Shown here one piece after another: positions 43,548 through 51,868 of a DNA stretch of 64,000 nucleotides. The notes beneath the pieces were generated by a model. The model saw nothing but the letters and a program-made list of their open reading frames with translations, made no database searches and was not told the origin of the DNA. Source of the stretch: Streptomyces chattanoogensis (GTDB lineage: Bacteria; Actinomycetota; Actinomycetes; Streptomycetales; Streptomycetaceae); the NCBI RefSeq assembly GCF_001294335.1, contig NZ_LGKG01000172.1:6360-70359 (forward strand), read 5' to 3'. Each line of letters starts with the position of its first letter. The first letter of the stretch is position 1. A program made the position numbers and the translations under genes.

Positions 43548-44234
43548 TCAGTGCTGCTGTGCCTTGCGGCGGCGGAACACCAGGTAGCCGCCGGCCGCGA
43601 CGAGCGCCGCGGCCGCCGTGGACAGCAGGCCGACGGGGGCGCCGTTACCGGTCTCGGCGAGGTCGCCGTTGACCTCGGCGGACTTTGACGACGAGGGGGA
43701 GGCGGCCGGGGAGGTCGGTGCGCTGCCCGCGTGGGAGGCGGTCGGCTGAGCGGCGGTCGGCTGAGCGGTGGCGGAGGGGGTGGCGTGCGCCGAGGGGTTG
43801 CCGCCGCCCGGCTGGTCCTTGCCCGCACAGTCGGTCCAGAAGACCTTCTGCTTGGCCCGGCCGTGCTCGCCGTCGAAGTTCCAGAAGAGCTTGTAGTGGC
43901 CGTCGGGCAGGGACAGGTCCTGCGTACGGCCGTGTCCCTCGCCACCGAGCGTCAGAGAGCCGGTCTTCACGGTCTCGCCCTTGACGTCGGCGGTCGGGGC
44001 CCAGGATTCGATGTGCCAGTCGACCTGCTGGTCGCCGTCGAAGCCGAAGGCGTCCAGGTAGAAGGTGCACACGTGGGGCTCGTTCTTGCGGAGCTCCTCA
44101 CCGGTCTTGGCGTCGTGGATCTTCACGGTGCCGTTGTCGCCGGGGGCGGTGGCGTAAGCGGAAGGGGCGAGCAGCAGGGCCGCGGCCACGGCGGCCGTGA
44201 GCGTGCCTGCGGAAACAAGCGGGCGCATGGGCAT
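43548..44234 (-). CDS. LAETG-anchored cell-wall surface protein
   Basis: 228 residues from ATG 44234 (44228 also possible). Signal peptide (SAGTLTAAVAAALLLAPSAYA), a beta-rich extracellular domain with two Cys (HVCTFYLDAFGFDGDQQVDW, HYKLFWNFDGEHGRAKQKVF, WTDCAGK), a Pro/Ala/Ser/Thr spacer, and a sorting signal LAETGNGAPVGLLSTAAAAL with hydrophobic stretch and RRRK tail. LAxTG is the preferred motif of actinobacterial class E sortases. The sortase at 26.3 kb is class F-like, so it may or may not be the enzyme used. Confidence 0.9.
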   Translation of the reverse strand: MPMRPLVSAGTLTAAVAAALLLAPSAYATAPGDNGTVKIHDAKTGEELRKNEPHVCTFYLDAFGFDGDQQVDWHIESWAPTADVKGETVKTGSLTLGGEGHGRTQDLSLPDGHYKLFWNFDGEHGRAKQKVFWTDCAGKDQPGGGNPSAHATPSATAQPTAAQPTASHAGSAPTSPAASPSSSKSAEVNGDLAETGNGAPVGLLSTAAAALVAAGGYLVFRRRKAQQH

Positions 44235-44553
44235 TCCAACGGTAAAAGGGGAGGGTTGCCGTGGGGGGCGGCTCAGCTTCCTGCGGCCTCGGGAGCCCGT
44301 CAAGGCAACTCAAAACACTTATGTCGTGGAGCGCATCGCTCGCCCCATTAATCCCGCATAACGATTAGGTACGGGCCTCTGTCGACCCTCAGCCCCATCG
44401 ACCGCCGCCCGCACCCGCACCCGCTGCCGTCGGGCGACGTGGGTTTCGACCCTCGGTCATGCTCGGGGTCAGACGGCCGCCACCCCTTCCCCTTGCCGCA
44501 GCCCTCGTACCTGGGTCGGGGCACCCCCGCTCGCTGGACCGGGGTCATCAATT
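44235..44553. other. Intergenic region
   Basis: 319 bases upstream of the LAETG protein; an AT-richer block at about 44300-44370 (CACTTATG, CATTAATC, CATAACGATTAGG) probably contains its promoter. Confidence 0.4.
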
Positions 44554-45351
44554 GTGCTGGCGGGTAGGGCGCTTGCATGGGGGCCATGTCGCGCCTATCA
44601 GGCCCACTGGTCTAGGCATCTCCGCGGCCCGGCTCAGCTCATTCCAGAACACCGGAACATCCCAGAACACCGGAACATCCCAGAACACCGGAACATCCCA
44701 GAAAACCGACCTGATGCAGTTTCCGCGGGAGGTCGTCCGCTCCGCTCTGCACCCGCAGTCGGCCTGCACCGGGTGGTATTGGAGTCGGGCTACACCCTCG
44801 AGGCCTGCGATGGCATCGGCGCCGAGTATGTGCGCACGCGCTCCGTCTTCTGTGAGATCTACGCCGCCGCGCCGGCAGTGGCGTACAAGCGTCTTGGCTT
44901 CGAAGGCAACATCCCGTTCAGGGGTGCCAACGCTGAACTCCTGGGTGGATTTTTCCATGACATCAACGACTTGATGTCCGGTCATAAAGAGACGCTGAGC
45001 GGCCAGTTCCCGGCCCCCAGCACCTACCGCAGAGCCGTTCAGAACGGCATGTCCCTGATCGACTCCCATGAGGCCACGTTCTGGCGAGCAGTGGCCAGCT
45101 ATCACCGGATCAATGACCTGGGCGGCCCAGAGCAACGGTCCTGCCTCCTCGGAGGGGTGCTGGTCGGGGTGGAGTCCGGCGATCCGCTCCGCCGGCTCCT
45201 CCGGCCGCGGGGGCTGCCGGGCGCCCAGGGGCATGACGGCGCCGAAACCCACGGCGAGGGCGACCCTCTCACAGCCGGGTGGCAAAGCAGCTGTGCCGAT
45301 GGGCGTATGGGGTCGCCCCTGCCTGGGAGGTTGGGTCTCAGCGTGGCGTGA
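44554..45351 (+). CDS. Hypothetical protein with N-terminal tandem repeat
   Basis: An open frame of 265 codons. The N-terminal part contains three IPEHRN units from the 18-bp repeats at 44645-44710 and may not be translated. The middle (about residues 75-190: YTLEACDGIGAEYVRTRSVF, CEIYAAAPAVAYKRLGFEG, LLGGFFHDINDLMSGHKETL, DSHEATFWRAVASYHRINDL) has convincing globular-protein composition; the C-terminus becomes Arg/Gly-rich. No family recognised. It could be a decayed gene embedded between active ones. Confidence 0.4.
   Translation: MLAGRALAWGPCRAYQAHWSRHLRGPAQLIPEHRNIPEHRNIPEHRNIPENRPDAVSAGGRPLRSAPAVGLHRVVLESGYTLEACDGIGAEYVRTRSVFCEIYAAAPAVAYKRLGFEGNIPFRGANAELLGGFFHDINDLMSGHKETLSGQFPAPSTYRRAVQNGMSLIDSHEATFWRAVASYHRINDLGGPEQRSCLLGGVLVGVESGDPLRRLLRPRGLPGAQGHDGAETHGEGDPLTAGWQSSCADGRMGSPLPGRLGLSVA
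44645..44710 (+). repeat. 18-bp tandem repeat, three copies plus partial
   Basis: CAGAACACCGGAACATCC repeats exactly at 44645-44662, 44663-44680 and 44681-44698, followed by a diverged 12-base partial copy. The unit is a multiple of three and contains no spacer, so it is a minisatellite rather than a CRISPR. Confidence 0.9.
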
Positions 45352-45540
45352 GTCGGGCTATCGTTCCGATCTCCAGTGCCGTCCAGACTGCACCGTCTGG
45401 TCCTTGTGCGATTCCGTGTGGTTCGGAGGACGGGCTGGGGAGTTCGTACTCGTCGATTCGGCCGGCGGGGGCCGGCCTGATCATGGACGGCTGACTGGCA
45501 CCACCCGATCAAGCTCAGCAGTGCACGAAGAGGAGCACTG

Positions 45541-46110
45541 TCACCGCTGCGCAGTGGCAGCCTGCCGATGGCGCAGGATGGTGATCGTGTTGCGGCACCA
45601 GTCGCGGTTGCCCCGTTCGAAGGCGAGGCCGCGCAGGCAGGTCAGGTACGGGCCGATGCGGTCGCCCTCGTGCAGGAACTCCTCCTCCGTGCGCTCGCCG
45701 CGCATGCTTCGCAGCAACTGCTCGAACAGGTCGATCTTGGCCTGGGCGAAGGTGGCCCGCTCGTCGAGCTGGGCGATCAGCACCGCCGGGTCGACGTGGT
45801 CGGCGGCCTGGACCTTGACCAGCAGGTCGTCGCGGACGAAGGACGGCTTGGCGGAGGCTGCGGCGAAGTCGTCGAGTTCGGCGAGGCCGGCGTCCGTGAC
45901 GCGGAAGACCCGCTTGTTGGGCCGGTTGTCCTGGACGATCTCCCGCCCGGAGATCAGCCCGTCCTTCTCCAGCCGGGTCAGCTCGGCGTACAGCTGCTGC
46001 GGCTGGGTGTACCAGAAGTTCGCCACGCCGACGTCGAAGGTCTTGGCCAGTTCGTAGCCGTTGGTCTCGCCGTCGAGCAGGGCGGCCAGAACGGCGTGCC
46101 GTAGTGCCAT
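45541..46110 (-). CDS. PadR family transcriptional regulator
   Basis: 189 residues from ATG 46110, preceded by AAGGAG eight bases away; a GTG at 46131 is less likely. N-terminal winged HTH ALRHAVLAALLDGETNGYEL, AKTFDVGVANFW, QLYAELTRLEKDGLISGREI, and a C-terminal helical dimerisation domain (FVRDDLLVKVQAADHVDPAV, LLRSMRGERTEEEFLHEGDR). Divergent from the NTF2/permease operon with an inverted repeat between, a typical layout for a PadR repressor of a drug-export system. Confidence 0.93.
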   Translation of the reverse strand: MALRHAVLAALLDGETNGYELAKTFDVGVANFWYTQPQQLYAELTRLEKDGLISGREIVQDNRPNKRVFRVTDAGLAELDDFAAASAKPSFVRDDLLVKVQAADHVDPAVLIAQLDERATFAQAKIDLFEQLLRSMRGERTEEEFLHEGDRIGPYLTCLRGLAFERGNRDWCRNTITILRHRQAATAQR

Positions 46111-46160
46111 CGGTCGAACTCCTTCACTCACCTCTGTTTGCCGGACACACCTCCCTATGG

Positions 46161-46178
46161 TACTCCTAAAAATGAGTA
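46161..46178. promoter_or_regulatory. Candidate PadR operator
   Basis: TACTC-CTAAAAAT-GAGTA, an inverted repeat with AT-rich centre, lies between the divergent PadR (46110) and NTF2 (46221) starts in an AT-rich promoter region. Confidence 0.55.
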
Positions 46179-46220
46179 GTCAGATTCATGACTAGTCTCC
46201 CTGAGTCAGGAGGGTGCACC

Positions 46221-46652
46221 ATGACCACCGCCGACCGCTTCCGCGTCGCCGTCGACGCCCGTGATCTCGCCGCGCTGGACGACTTGTTCACCGACGACGT
46301 CCGCTTCTACAGCCCGGTGAAGTTCACGCCCTTCGAGGGCAAGCCGATGGTCCTGGGCCTGTTCGGGGTCCTGCTGCGGAGCTTCCAGGACTTCCGGTAC
46401 GTCGGTGAGTACACCGGCACCGCGCAGACCAGCGCCGACGCCGCCGACGCACCCTCGGCCGTCCTGCTCTTCCGCGCCACAGCGGGCGGCAAGCAGATCC
46501 ACGGCATCGACCTGCTGCACTTCGCCGACGACGGCCGGATCAAGGAGTTCACGGTCATGGTCCGCCCGCAGTCCGCCGTTCACGCCCTCGGCGAGGCGGT
46601 CCACGCCGGGCTCGTCGCCGACGGACTCGCACCAGCGCCCGCCAATGACTGA
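46221..46652 (+). CDS. SnoaL/NTF2-like protein
   Basis: 143 residues from ATG 46221 with AGGAGGG upstream; the longer frame to 46188 is not needed. NTF2-like fold: DRFRVAVDARDLAALDDLFT, DDVRFYSPVKFTPFEGKPMV, VLLFRATAGGKQIHGIDLLH and DDGRIKEFTVMVRPQSAVHA. This small subfamily often sits beside transport or regulatory genes. It is the first gene of the PadR-controlled operon and its end touches the next open frame. Confidence 0.85.
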   Translation: MTTADRFRVAVDARDLAALDDLFTDDVRFYSPVKFTPFEGKPMVLGLFGVLLRSFQDFRYVGEYTGTAQTSADAADAPSAVLLFRATAGGKQIHGIDLLHFADDGRIKEFTVMVRPQSAVHALGEAVHAGLVADGLAPAPAND

Positions 46653-46686
46653 GCTCCAGCCATCCCGTCCGACCGAGGAACGCACC

Positions 46687-47991
46687 GTGCCCGCTCGCCC
46701 AACGCCGTCCGCGCTCCGCAGCCCACGCCTGTGGACCGGCGCCGGCCTCATCCTGGCCATCGTCGCCACCGCCTTCGCGCTGCTCTACGTCGGCGGCAAC
46801 CTCGATCCGAGAGGGCATCTGCGCGACCTGCCCGTCGCCCTGGTCAACAGCGACCAGGGCGCGGACGCCGGCGGCAGGCACCTCAACCTCGGGGATCAGA
46901 TTGTCACCGGGATCGAGCACGGCACCGCCAACCACGCCATCGCCTGGCAGTCGATGACCCGCGAGAAGGCCGATCAACTCATCGGCCAGGGCAAGGTGTT
47001 CGGGGCGCTCGTCGTCCCGCCGGACTTCACCTCCACCGTCACCGCCCTGACCGTCCCGGGCACCTCGCAGAGTCCCGCTCGGCCGGTGCTGAGCGTGCTC
47101 ACCAACCAGTCCGCCGGCAGCATCGGTTCATCCATGGCAAGCCAGGCCGCCCAGCAGGCCGCCCACGCCGCGTCCACCCGGATCGGCGCCCAGCTCGTCG
47201 GCCAGACAGGCAAGCAGGGCGCCACGCTGCCGACCGCCGCCGAACTCCTGCTCGCCGACCCGGTCGCCGTGCAGGTCGCCGACGGCCACCCGCTGGGCAC
47301 GCACAGCGGCCTGGGACTGTCCGCCTTCTACTACTCCCTCGTCCTGGTCGTCTGCGGGATGCTCGGCGCCAACGTCATCAACTCCCAGGTCGACACCGCC
47401 CTCGGCTACCTGCACAACGACATCGGACCGTTCCGCCAGCGCATGCCCGTCCAGCACACCAGCCGCGTGCGCACGCTCGCGACGGGCATCGCGCTCATGG
47501 CAGGGCTCTCCGTCCTCATGGGCTCGCTGGTCGAGGCCACCACCGTCGGCGTGCTCGGCATGGACGCCTCTCACCTCGGCCTGCTGTGGCTCTACTCGGT
47601 CGCGACGATCGCCGTCGTCGGCATCGGCGGCCTCTCACTCCTCGCCGCGTTCGGCACACCGGGCATGCTGCTGCTGACCCTCATCTTCATCGCGATGGCC
47701 GTGCCCACCTCCGGCGCGACCGTGCCGCTGCAGGCGCTCCCCGGCTTCTTCCGCACGCTCGGCGAGTTCGAGCCGCTGCGGCAGATCGCCGGCGGCATGC
47801 GCTCGATCCTCTACTACGACGCCCAGGCCGACGCCGGTCTCACCCGCGCGTGGTCCGCGATGGGCATCGCCCTGGTGGCGGCCGCCCTGTTCGGCTTCGC
47901 CGTCACGCGCTTCTACGACCGGCGAGGGCTGCACCGCATTCCCCTCCCGGCGGGCCCGGCGGCCACTGCCCAGCCCACGGCGGCGCACTGA
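46687..47991 (+). CDS. YhgE/Pip-like (ABC-2/DUF3533 type) membrane permease
   Basis: 434 residues from GTG 46687, which has GAGGAAC seven bases upstream; ATG 46645, overlapping the NTF2 stop, would give 448. One N-terminal TM (LWTGAGLILAIVATAFALLY), a long extracytoplasmic region with the Pip/YhgE signature (LPVALVNSDQGADAGGRHLN, LGDQIVTGIEHG, VFGALVVPPDFTSTVTALTV), then five TM helices after about residue 215 (LSAFYYSLVLVVCGMLGANV and following). Such proteins are linked to export of antibiotics or lipids and are commonly controlled by PadR/TetR regulators. Confidence 0.9.
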   Translation: MPARPTPSALRSPRLWTGAGLILAIVATAFALLYVGGNLDPRGHLRDLPVALVNSDQGADAGGRHLNLGDQIVTGIEHGTANHAIAWQSMTREKADQLIGQGKVFGALVVPPDFTSTVTALTVPGTSQSPARPVLSVLTNQSAGSIGSSMASQAAQQAAHAASTRIGAQLVGQTGKQGATLPTAAELLLADPVAVQVADGHPLGTHSGLGLSAFYYSLVLVVCGMLGANVINSQVDTALGYLHNDIGPFRQRMPVQHTSRVRTLATGIALMAGLSVLMGSLVEATTVGVLGMDASHLGLLWLYSVATIAVVGIGGLSLLAAFGTPGMLLLTLIFIAMAVPTSGATVPLQALPGFFRTLGEFEPLRQIAGGMRSILYYDAQADAGLTRAWSAMGIALVAAALFGFAVTRFYDRRGLHRIPLPAGPAATAQPTAAH

Positions 47992-48020
47992 CCAACGGCC
48001 GGCGGCGCCGAAGCGCACCC

Positions 48021-48070
48021 GCCGTCTCGCCGTACTTCACCTCCACTCTCACCGCCCTGACCGTCCCGGC
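48021..48070 (+). repeat. Echo of the permease gene in the intergenic spacer
   Basis: Bases 48021-48070 match 47011-47060 inside the permease gene with about six mismatches; translated, YFTSTLTALTVPAP against DFTSTVTALTVPG. It is probably a relic of a second permease copy that once stood here. Confidence 0.65.
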
Positions 48071-48111
48071 ACCGAGTACAGCCCCGTCCATCACACAGCT
48101 TGGAGTCAACC

Positions 48112-49455
48112 ATGACCACCGTCCCCCATCTGCTGGGCGCCTTCGCCCCCGTCCACGACGAACTGACCGTCACTGAACTGCAGGTCACCGGTGCGATCCC
48201 GCCCGAGCTGACCGGCTGGTACCTGCGCAACGGACCCAACCCCCACCAGGCCACCTCCGCACACTGGTGGCTGGGCGACGGAATGGTCCACGGCGTGCGC
48301 CTGGAGGCCGGCCGGGCCGTCTCCTACCGCAACCGCTGGGTCCAGACCGCCGCTTTGACGCGCGGCGCCGAACTCCGTGACGAACAGGGCAAGCGCGACC
48401 TCCTCGCAGGCGTCGCCAACACCCATGTCGTCCGCCATGCCGGACGTACCCTCGCCCTGATCGAATCCTCCTTCCCCTACCAGATGGACATGCGCAGGGG
48501 CAACGAGCTGGCCACCATCGGCGCCTACGACTTCCACGGCCGGCTCCACACTCCGATGACCGCCCATCCCAAGACCTGCCCCACCACCGGTGAGCTGCAC
48601 TTCTTCGGTTACGGTGCCGGACCGGACGAGACCCCCTTGACCTACCACCGTGCCAGCGCACAGGGAGAGCTGACGATCAGCCGGCCCGTGGACGTCGGCG
48701 CACCGACGCTGATGCACGACTTCCACCTCACCTCCCGCCACGTCGTCTTCATGGACCTGCCGATGGTCTTCGACCTGCCCAAGGCCGTGGCCGGCGACCG
48801 TGGCCTGCCCTACACCTGGACCCCCGACCACGGCGCGCGCCTGGGTGTCCTGAACCGAGAGGACCCCTACGGCCCGGTGCGCTGGTTCGACATCGCTCCT
48901 TGCTACGTCTTCCACACGCTCAACGCCCACGAGGACGCCGACGGACGGCGCCTGACCTTGTACGCCATCCGCTACGACCATGTCGGCGAGAACGTGGACG
49001 TCAACGGCCATGGATCCCTCTGGCGATGGACGATCGACCTGGCCACCGACACCGTGCACGAGGAACAGCTCGACGATCGCCGAGCAGAATTCCCCCGCAT
49101 CGACGACCGCCTCGCGGGCCTCCCCGCCCGCTACGGTTACGCCACCACCCTCAAATCTCCCGAAGGTTCCGACTGCCAGGGCGCGATCCACCGCTACGAC
49201 CTGGACTCCGGCGCGACAGTCAGCCACTCCTTCGCGGCAGGGCGTACCCCCGGCGAAGCCACTTTCGTCCCGGCGAGCAGTGTGCCCGGAGGCTCGGGCT
49301 GGCTGATGACCTACGTCTACGATGCCGCCACCGACCGAAGCGACCTGGTCATACTCGACGCCGACGACCTGACCGCGCCACCCACCGCCACCATCCACCT
49401 GCCACGCCGCGTCCCCGTCGGCTTCCACGGCAACTGGCTCCCCGACCAGCGCTGA
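48112..49455 (+). CDS. Carotenoid oxygenase (carotenoid cleavage dioxygenase) family protein
   Basis: 447 residues from ATG 48112, preceded by TTGGAGTC. RPE65/CCD beta-propeller with the four iron-binding histidines in TAHPKTCPTTGELHFFGYG, LMHDFHLTSRHVVFMDLPMV, FHTLNAHEDADGRRLTLYAI and VGFHGNWLPD at the end. N-terminal GWYLRNGPNPHQATSAHWWL and GDGMVHGVRLE are hallmarks. Members cleave carotenoid, stilbene or lignostilbene double bonds. No carotenoid genes are nearby; it follows the permease and may share its operon. Confidence 0.93.
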   Translation: MTTVPHLLGAFAPVHDELTVTELQVTGAIPPELTGWYLRNGPNPHQATSAHWWLGDGMVHGVRLEAGRAVSYRNRWVQTAALTRGAELRDEQGKRDLLAGVANTHVVRHAGRTLALIESSFPYQMDMRRGNELATIGAYDFHGRLHTPMTAHPKTCPTTGELHFFGYGAGPDETPLTYHRASAQGELTISRPVDVGAPTLMHDFHLTSRHVVFMDLPMVFDLPKAVAGDRGLPYTWTPDHGARLGVLNREDPYGPVRWFDIAPCYVFHTLNAHEDADGRRLTLYAIRYDHVGENVDVNGHGSLWRWTIDLATDTVHEEQLDDRRAEFPRIDDRLAGLPARYGYATTLKSPEGSDCQGAIHRYDLDSGATVSHSFAAGRTPGEATFVPASSVPGGSGWLMTYVYDAATDRSDLVILDADDLTAPPTATIHLPRRVPVGFHGNWLPDQR

Positions 49456-49473
49456 CGTAGACAAGTCCGGGAC

Positions 49474-49513
49474 GGGTGTGTGCCTGGGGCGCACGGTGCC
49501 GAGGCACACACCC
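49474..49513. terminator. Hairpin after the carotenoid oxygenase
   Basis: GGGTGTGTGCCT (49474-49485) pairs perfectly with AGGCACACACCC (49502-49513); flanking CGGG/CCCG extends it with a mismatch. Confidence 0.75.
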
Positions 49514-49639
49514 GCCCGATGCGTCGGCTGCCAAACATCCCGCGAACTGTCCGGCCTCAGCCGGTAGAGGCGCCCGCACATACCGGGCGCACCCGTCTTC
49601 CAGCCACCCTCGCGGCCTGCCTCATCCAGGCCGGCCTGC

Positions 49640-49900
49640 GAGCAGGAGAAGGCGATGAAGTTCAACGCGCTGCTCACGAATGCGGTGATCTTCCACAACG
49701 CCCTGGACATCGCCGAGATCGTCCGCCAGCTGCTGGAGGAGGGCTGGACGATCGACCCCGAGGATCTGGCGCACATCTCGCCGTACCTGACCGGGCACAT
49801 CAACCGGTTCGGCGAGTACAGCACGCACGAGCTGGGCATCCAGCCGGAGGCTTACGACCCGAAGCGGGACGTGGGCTGCACCCCGCTGCGCGACCAGGAC
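49640..49900 (+). pseudogene. 3' end of a Tn3-family transposase
   Basis: The frame reads MKFNALLTNAVIFHNALDIA, EIVRQLLEEGWTIDPEDLAH, ISPYLTGHINRFGEYSTHEL and GIQPEAYDPKRDV, the very C-terminus of Tn3-type DDE transposases (about 80 residues). All catalytic regions upstream are absent. After DVGCTPLRD the frame runs into unrelated sequence. It shows that a Tn3-family transposon was once present here; it does not match the C-terminal type expected for the transposase at 61-64 kb. Confidence 0.75.
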
Positions 49901-50118
49901 TCGGCCGCGGCCGCTTCGGTCAGGCCGCCTGAAAGGCCGGGGCCGGTCGGCAGCCCGGCACGCCTCGGCGCTTTGGCCACACCCTCGCCCCCAGGCCCTG
50001 CTCGAGGAGGGAGCGGGCCAGGGGGCCCGCCAGGCCGGCCACGTCGGTCTCCAGGTCTCCGCTCGTTCGCCCAGGGTCAGAGGCTGATCGGGCTGCTGTT
50101 GCGGTGCGCCGGGCGGGG
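49901..50118. other. Intergenic tail after the transposase remnant
   Basis: 218 bases with no recognised gene; possibly further transposon or rheA 3' debris. Confidence 0.35.
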
Positions 50119-50751
50119 TCAGGGGGGTGCGAGGGTGTCGAGCCGGGCTGCGAGGTCGGGGTGGGTGGCGGCCAGGTGGGGGCGGGTGGCGGCCAGGGGG
50201 GCGATGAGGCGTGCGGGGTCGTCGTGGGCGAGGGCCGCGTGGAGCTCGCTGAGCGGGCGGCGGGCGGCGGGGGAAAGGTCGGTGAGTGCGGTGATCTGAC
50301 CAGCGAGGCGGCGCAGGTCTGCCGCGTTGCGGCGGGCCCAGGCGCCGGCGGTGCGGTCGGCGGCCCGGGCCTGGCGGGTGGCCGTCACGCGCTCTTCGCC
50401 GGTGGTCCCGGCGGGGCCGGGACGGCCGCGCAGATAGCGGCGCTCGGCGGCCTGGCGGCTGGCGACGCCGAGGGGGTGGGCGAGGTCGGCCCAGCTGGCT
50501 CCCGCGTCGCGGGCCGTTTCGATCAGGCCGGTCTCCCAACCGGCGAGCCGCTCACGTACCTGCCGCAGCAGCATCAGGGAGGCCAGCGCCTGCTCCGGCC
50601 CGGGACCGAGGGTATCGGGGATGTCCTTGGCCCCTTGCTGGGCGTCGCGTAGGGCATCGTCTATGGCAGCAAGGGCCGCCGCGGCGGCGAGGAACGACGC
50701 CGGGCTGTGGGCGTCGGTGCGGGACGGGGACGGCTGGTCGGCCGGGGTCAC
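50119..50751 (-). CDS. rheA: HSP18 transcriptional repressor (RheA-like)
   Basis: 210 residues from GTG 50751, six to seven bases after AGGGAG; GTG 50757 is an alternative. The protein is mostly helical: ALAAIDDALRDAQQGAKDIP, LLRQVRERLAGWETGLIETA, ARDAGASWADLAHPLGVASR (HTH-like region), RQAAERRYLRGR. The family is annotated as HSP18 transcriptional regulator; RheA of Streptomyces albus represses hsp18 and itself and senses temperature. The gene is divergent from an Hsp20 gene with two matching operators between, as expected. Confidence 0.85.
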   Translation of the reverse strand: MTPADQPSPSRTDAHSPASFLAAAAALAAIDDALRDAQQGAKDIPDTLGPGPEQALASLMLLRQVRERLAGWETGLIETARDAGASWADLAHPLGVASRQAAERRYLRGRPGPAGTTGEERVTATRQARAADRTAGAWARRNAADLRRLAGQITALTDLSPAARRPLSELHAALAHDDPARLIAPLAATRPHLAATHPDLAARLDTLAPP

Positions 50752-50770
50752 GGACACCTCCCTGGGGTTG

Positions 50771-50789
50771 TCATCGAGCTGACGACATC
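50771..50789. promoter_or_regulatory. RheA-type operator, imperfect
   Basis: TGTCATC-GAGCT-GACGACA, one mismatch from the inverted repeat TGTCATC-N5-GATGACA that I recall for RheA sites; just upstream of the rheA start. Confidence 0.65.
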
Positions 50790-50796
50790 ATGTTTG

Positions 50797-50815
50797 TCAT
50801 CCATTGGATGACATG
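50797..50815. promoter_or_regulatory. RheA-type operator, perfect
   Basis: TGTCATC-CATTG-GATGACA, a perfect inverted repeat with centre 26 bases from the first site, in the hsp18 promoter region. Confidence 0.8.
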
Positions 50816-50879
50816 TTACAACAGTGTCAGTGAGGCGCATTGGCAGTAACTGCCTGAACCTGCTGGAGGTGTTTTCACG

Positions 50880-51311
50880 ATGTTGATGCGCACTGACCCC
50901 TTCCGTGAGCTGGACCGGCTGACGCAGCAGCTGCTGGGCCCGGGGACCTGGTCGAGGCCGTCGGCGATGCCGATGGACGCCTACCGCGAGGGCGACGAGT
51001 ACGTGGTGGCCTTCGACCTTCCCGGTGTCACCGCAGACGCGATCGACATCGACGTCGAGCGGAACATGCTCACCGTCAAGGCGGAGCGCCGGCCGGTGGC
51101 GAAGGCCGACGACGTGCAGATGGAGCTGTCCGAGCGGCCGCTGGGCGTCTTTTCCCGCCAGATCGTGCTCGCCGACACCCTCGACACCGAGCACATCAAG
51201 GCCGACTACGACGCGGGCGTGCTCACCCTGCGCATCCCGATCGCCGAGCGCGCCAAGCCCCGCAAGATCTCCATCGGCGTCGGATCCGGCCACAAGGAGA
51301 TCTCCGGCTGA
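50880..51311 (+). CDS. hsp18: Small heat shock protein, Hsp20/alpha-crystallin family
   Basis: 143 residues, ATG 50880 with GGAGGTG upstream. N-terminal [20 protein letters not shown], then the alpha-crystallin domain: [28 protein letters not shown]-type strand [10 protein letters not shown], and the conserved [40 protein letters not shown], with C-terminal ISIG. An ATP-independent chaperone (holdase) induced by heat through loss of RheA binding. Followed by two DUF2267 genes. Confidence 0.95.
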   Translation: MLMRTDPFRELDRLTQQLLGPGTWSRPSAMPMDAYREGDEYVVAFDLPGVTADAIDIDVERNMLTVKAERRPVAKADDVQMELSERPLGVFSRQIVLADTLDTEHIKADYDAGVLTLRIPIAERAKPRKISIGVGSGHKEISG

Positions 51312-51414
51312 CACCGGCCGGGACAGGTGCGGAGGACGGGCACCTGATCTCCCCCTCACCCCGTCCTCCGCACCCCGTGGGCAGTCCGAAGAACAAGAAG
51401 GGGTGGCGGCCAAG

Positions 51415-51810
51415 ATGACTCTGCGACGCGAAGCGTTCCTCGACCACGTCAAGGAACGAGGCGAGTACGGCACTGTAGAGGAAGCCGAGCGTGCGGCCCG
51501 CGTAGTGCTCGCCCTGCTCGGCGCCCACCTGGTCGGCGAAGTCCGCGCCCAACTCGCAGCCCGCCTGCCGGAGGAATTCGCCCTGATCCTGCTCAACCCG
51601 CTGCAGAGCGCCGAACCGCTGCCGACGGAGCGGTTCGTCCGGGCGACCGCAGCCTGGATCGAGGGCGCCACCGAGCAGACCGCGACCTGGGACGTCAGCG
51701 CCGTCCTCTCAACAGTCGCCGACACCGCCGGCGACGACCTGATGGGGCAGATCCTGCTCCAGCTCCCCGCCGGCTACGACCTCCTCTTCGGCTGCCCCCA
51801 GCCCACCTGA
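51415..51810 (+). CDS. DUF2267 family protein (first of two)
   Basis: 131 residues from ATG 51415 (GTG 51403 is possible). DUF2267 pattern: FLDHVKERGEYGTVEEAERA, ARVVLALLGAHLVGEVRAQL, AARLPEEFALILLNPLQSAE, followed by RFVRATAAWIEGATEQTATW and ILLQLPAGYDLLFG. The family is all-helical, function unknown, common beside stress genes. It is 103 bases after hsp18 and is a paralogue of the next gene. Confidence 0.85.
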   Translation: MTLRREAFLDHVKERGEYGTVEEAERAARVVLALLGAHLVGEVRAQLAARLPEEFALILLNPLQSAEPLPTERFVRATAAWIEGATEQTATWDVSAVLSTVADTAGDDLMGQILLQLPAGYDLLFGCPQPT

Positions 51811-51868
51811 CCACCAGTGCCACACCGGCACCACTCCACCCTGGTTCCCATGAAAGGCATGCACTGCA

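Noticed and set aside
44645..44710. Short regular repeats resembling a CRISPR array
   Set aside because: The 18-bp units are contiguous with no unique spacers and no cas genes; it is a minisatellite.
46645..46686. ATG start for the YhgE-like permease overlapping the NTF2 stop
   Set aside because: Possible, but no ribosome site precedes it while GTG 46687 has GAGGAAC at good spacing.
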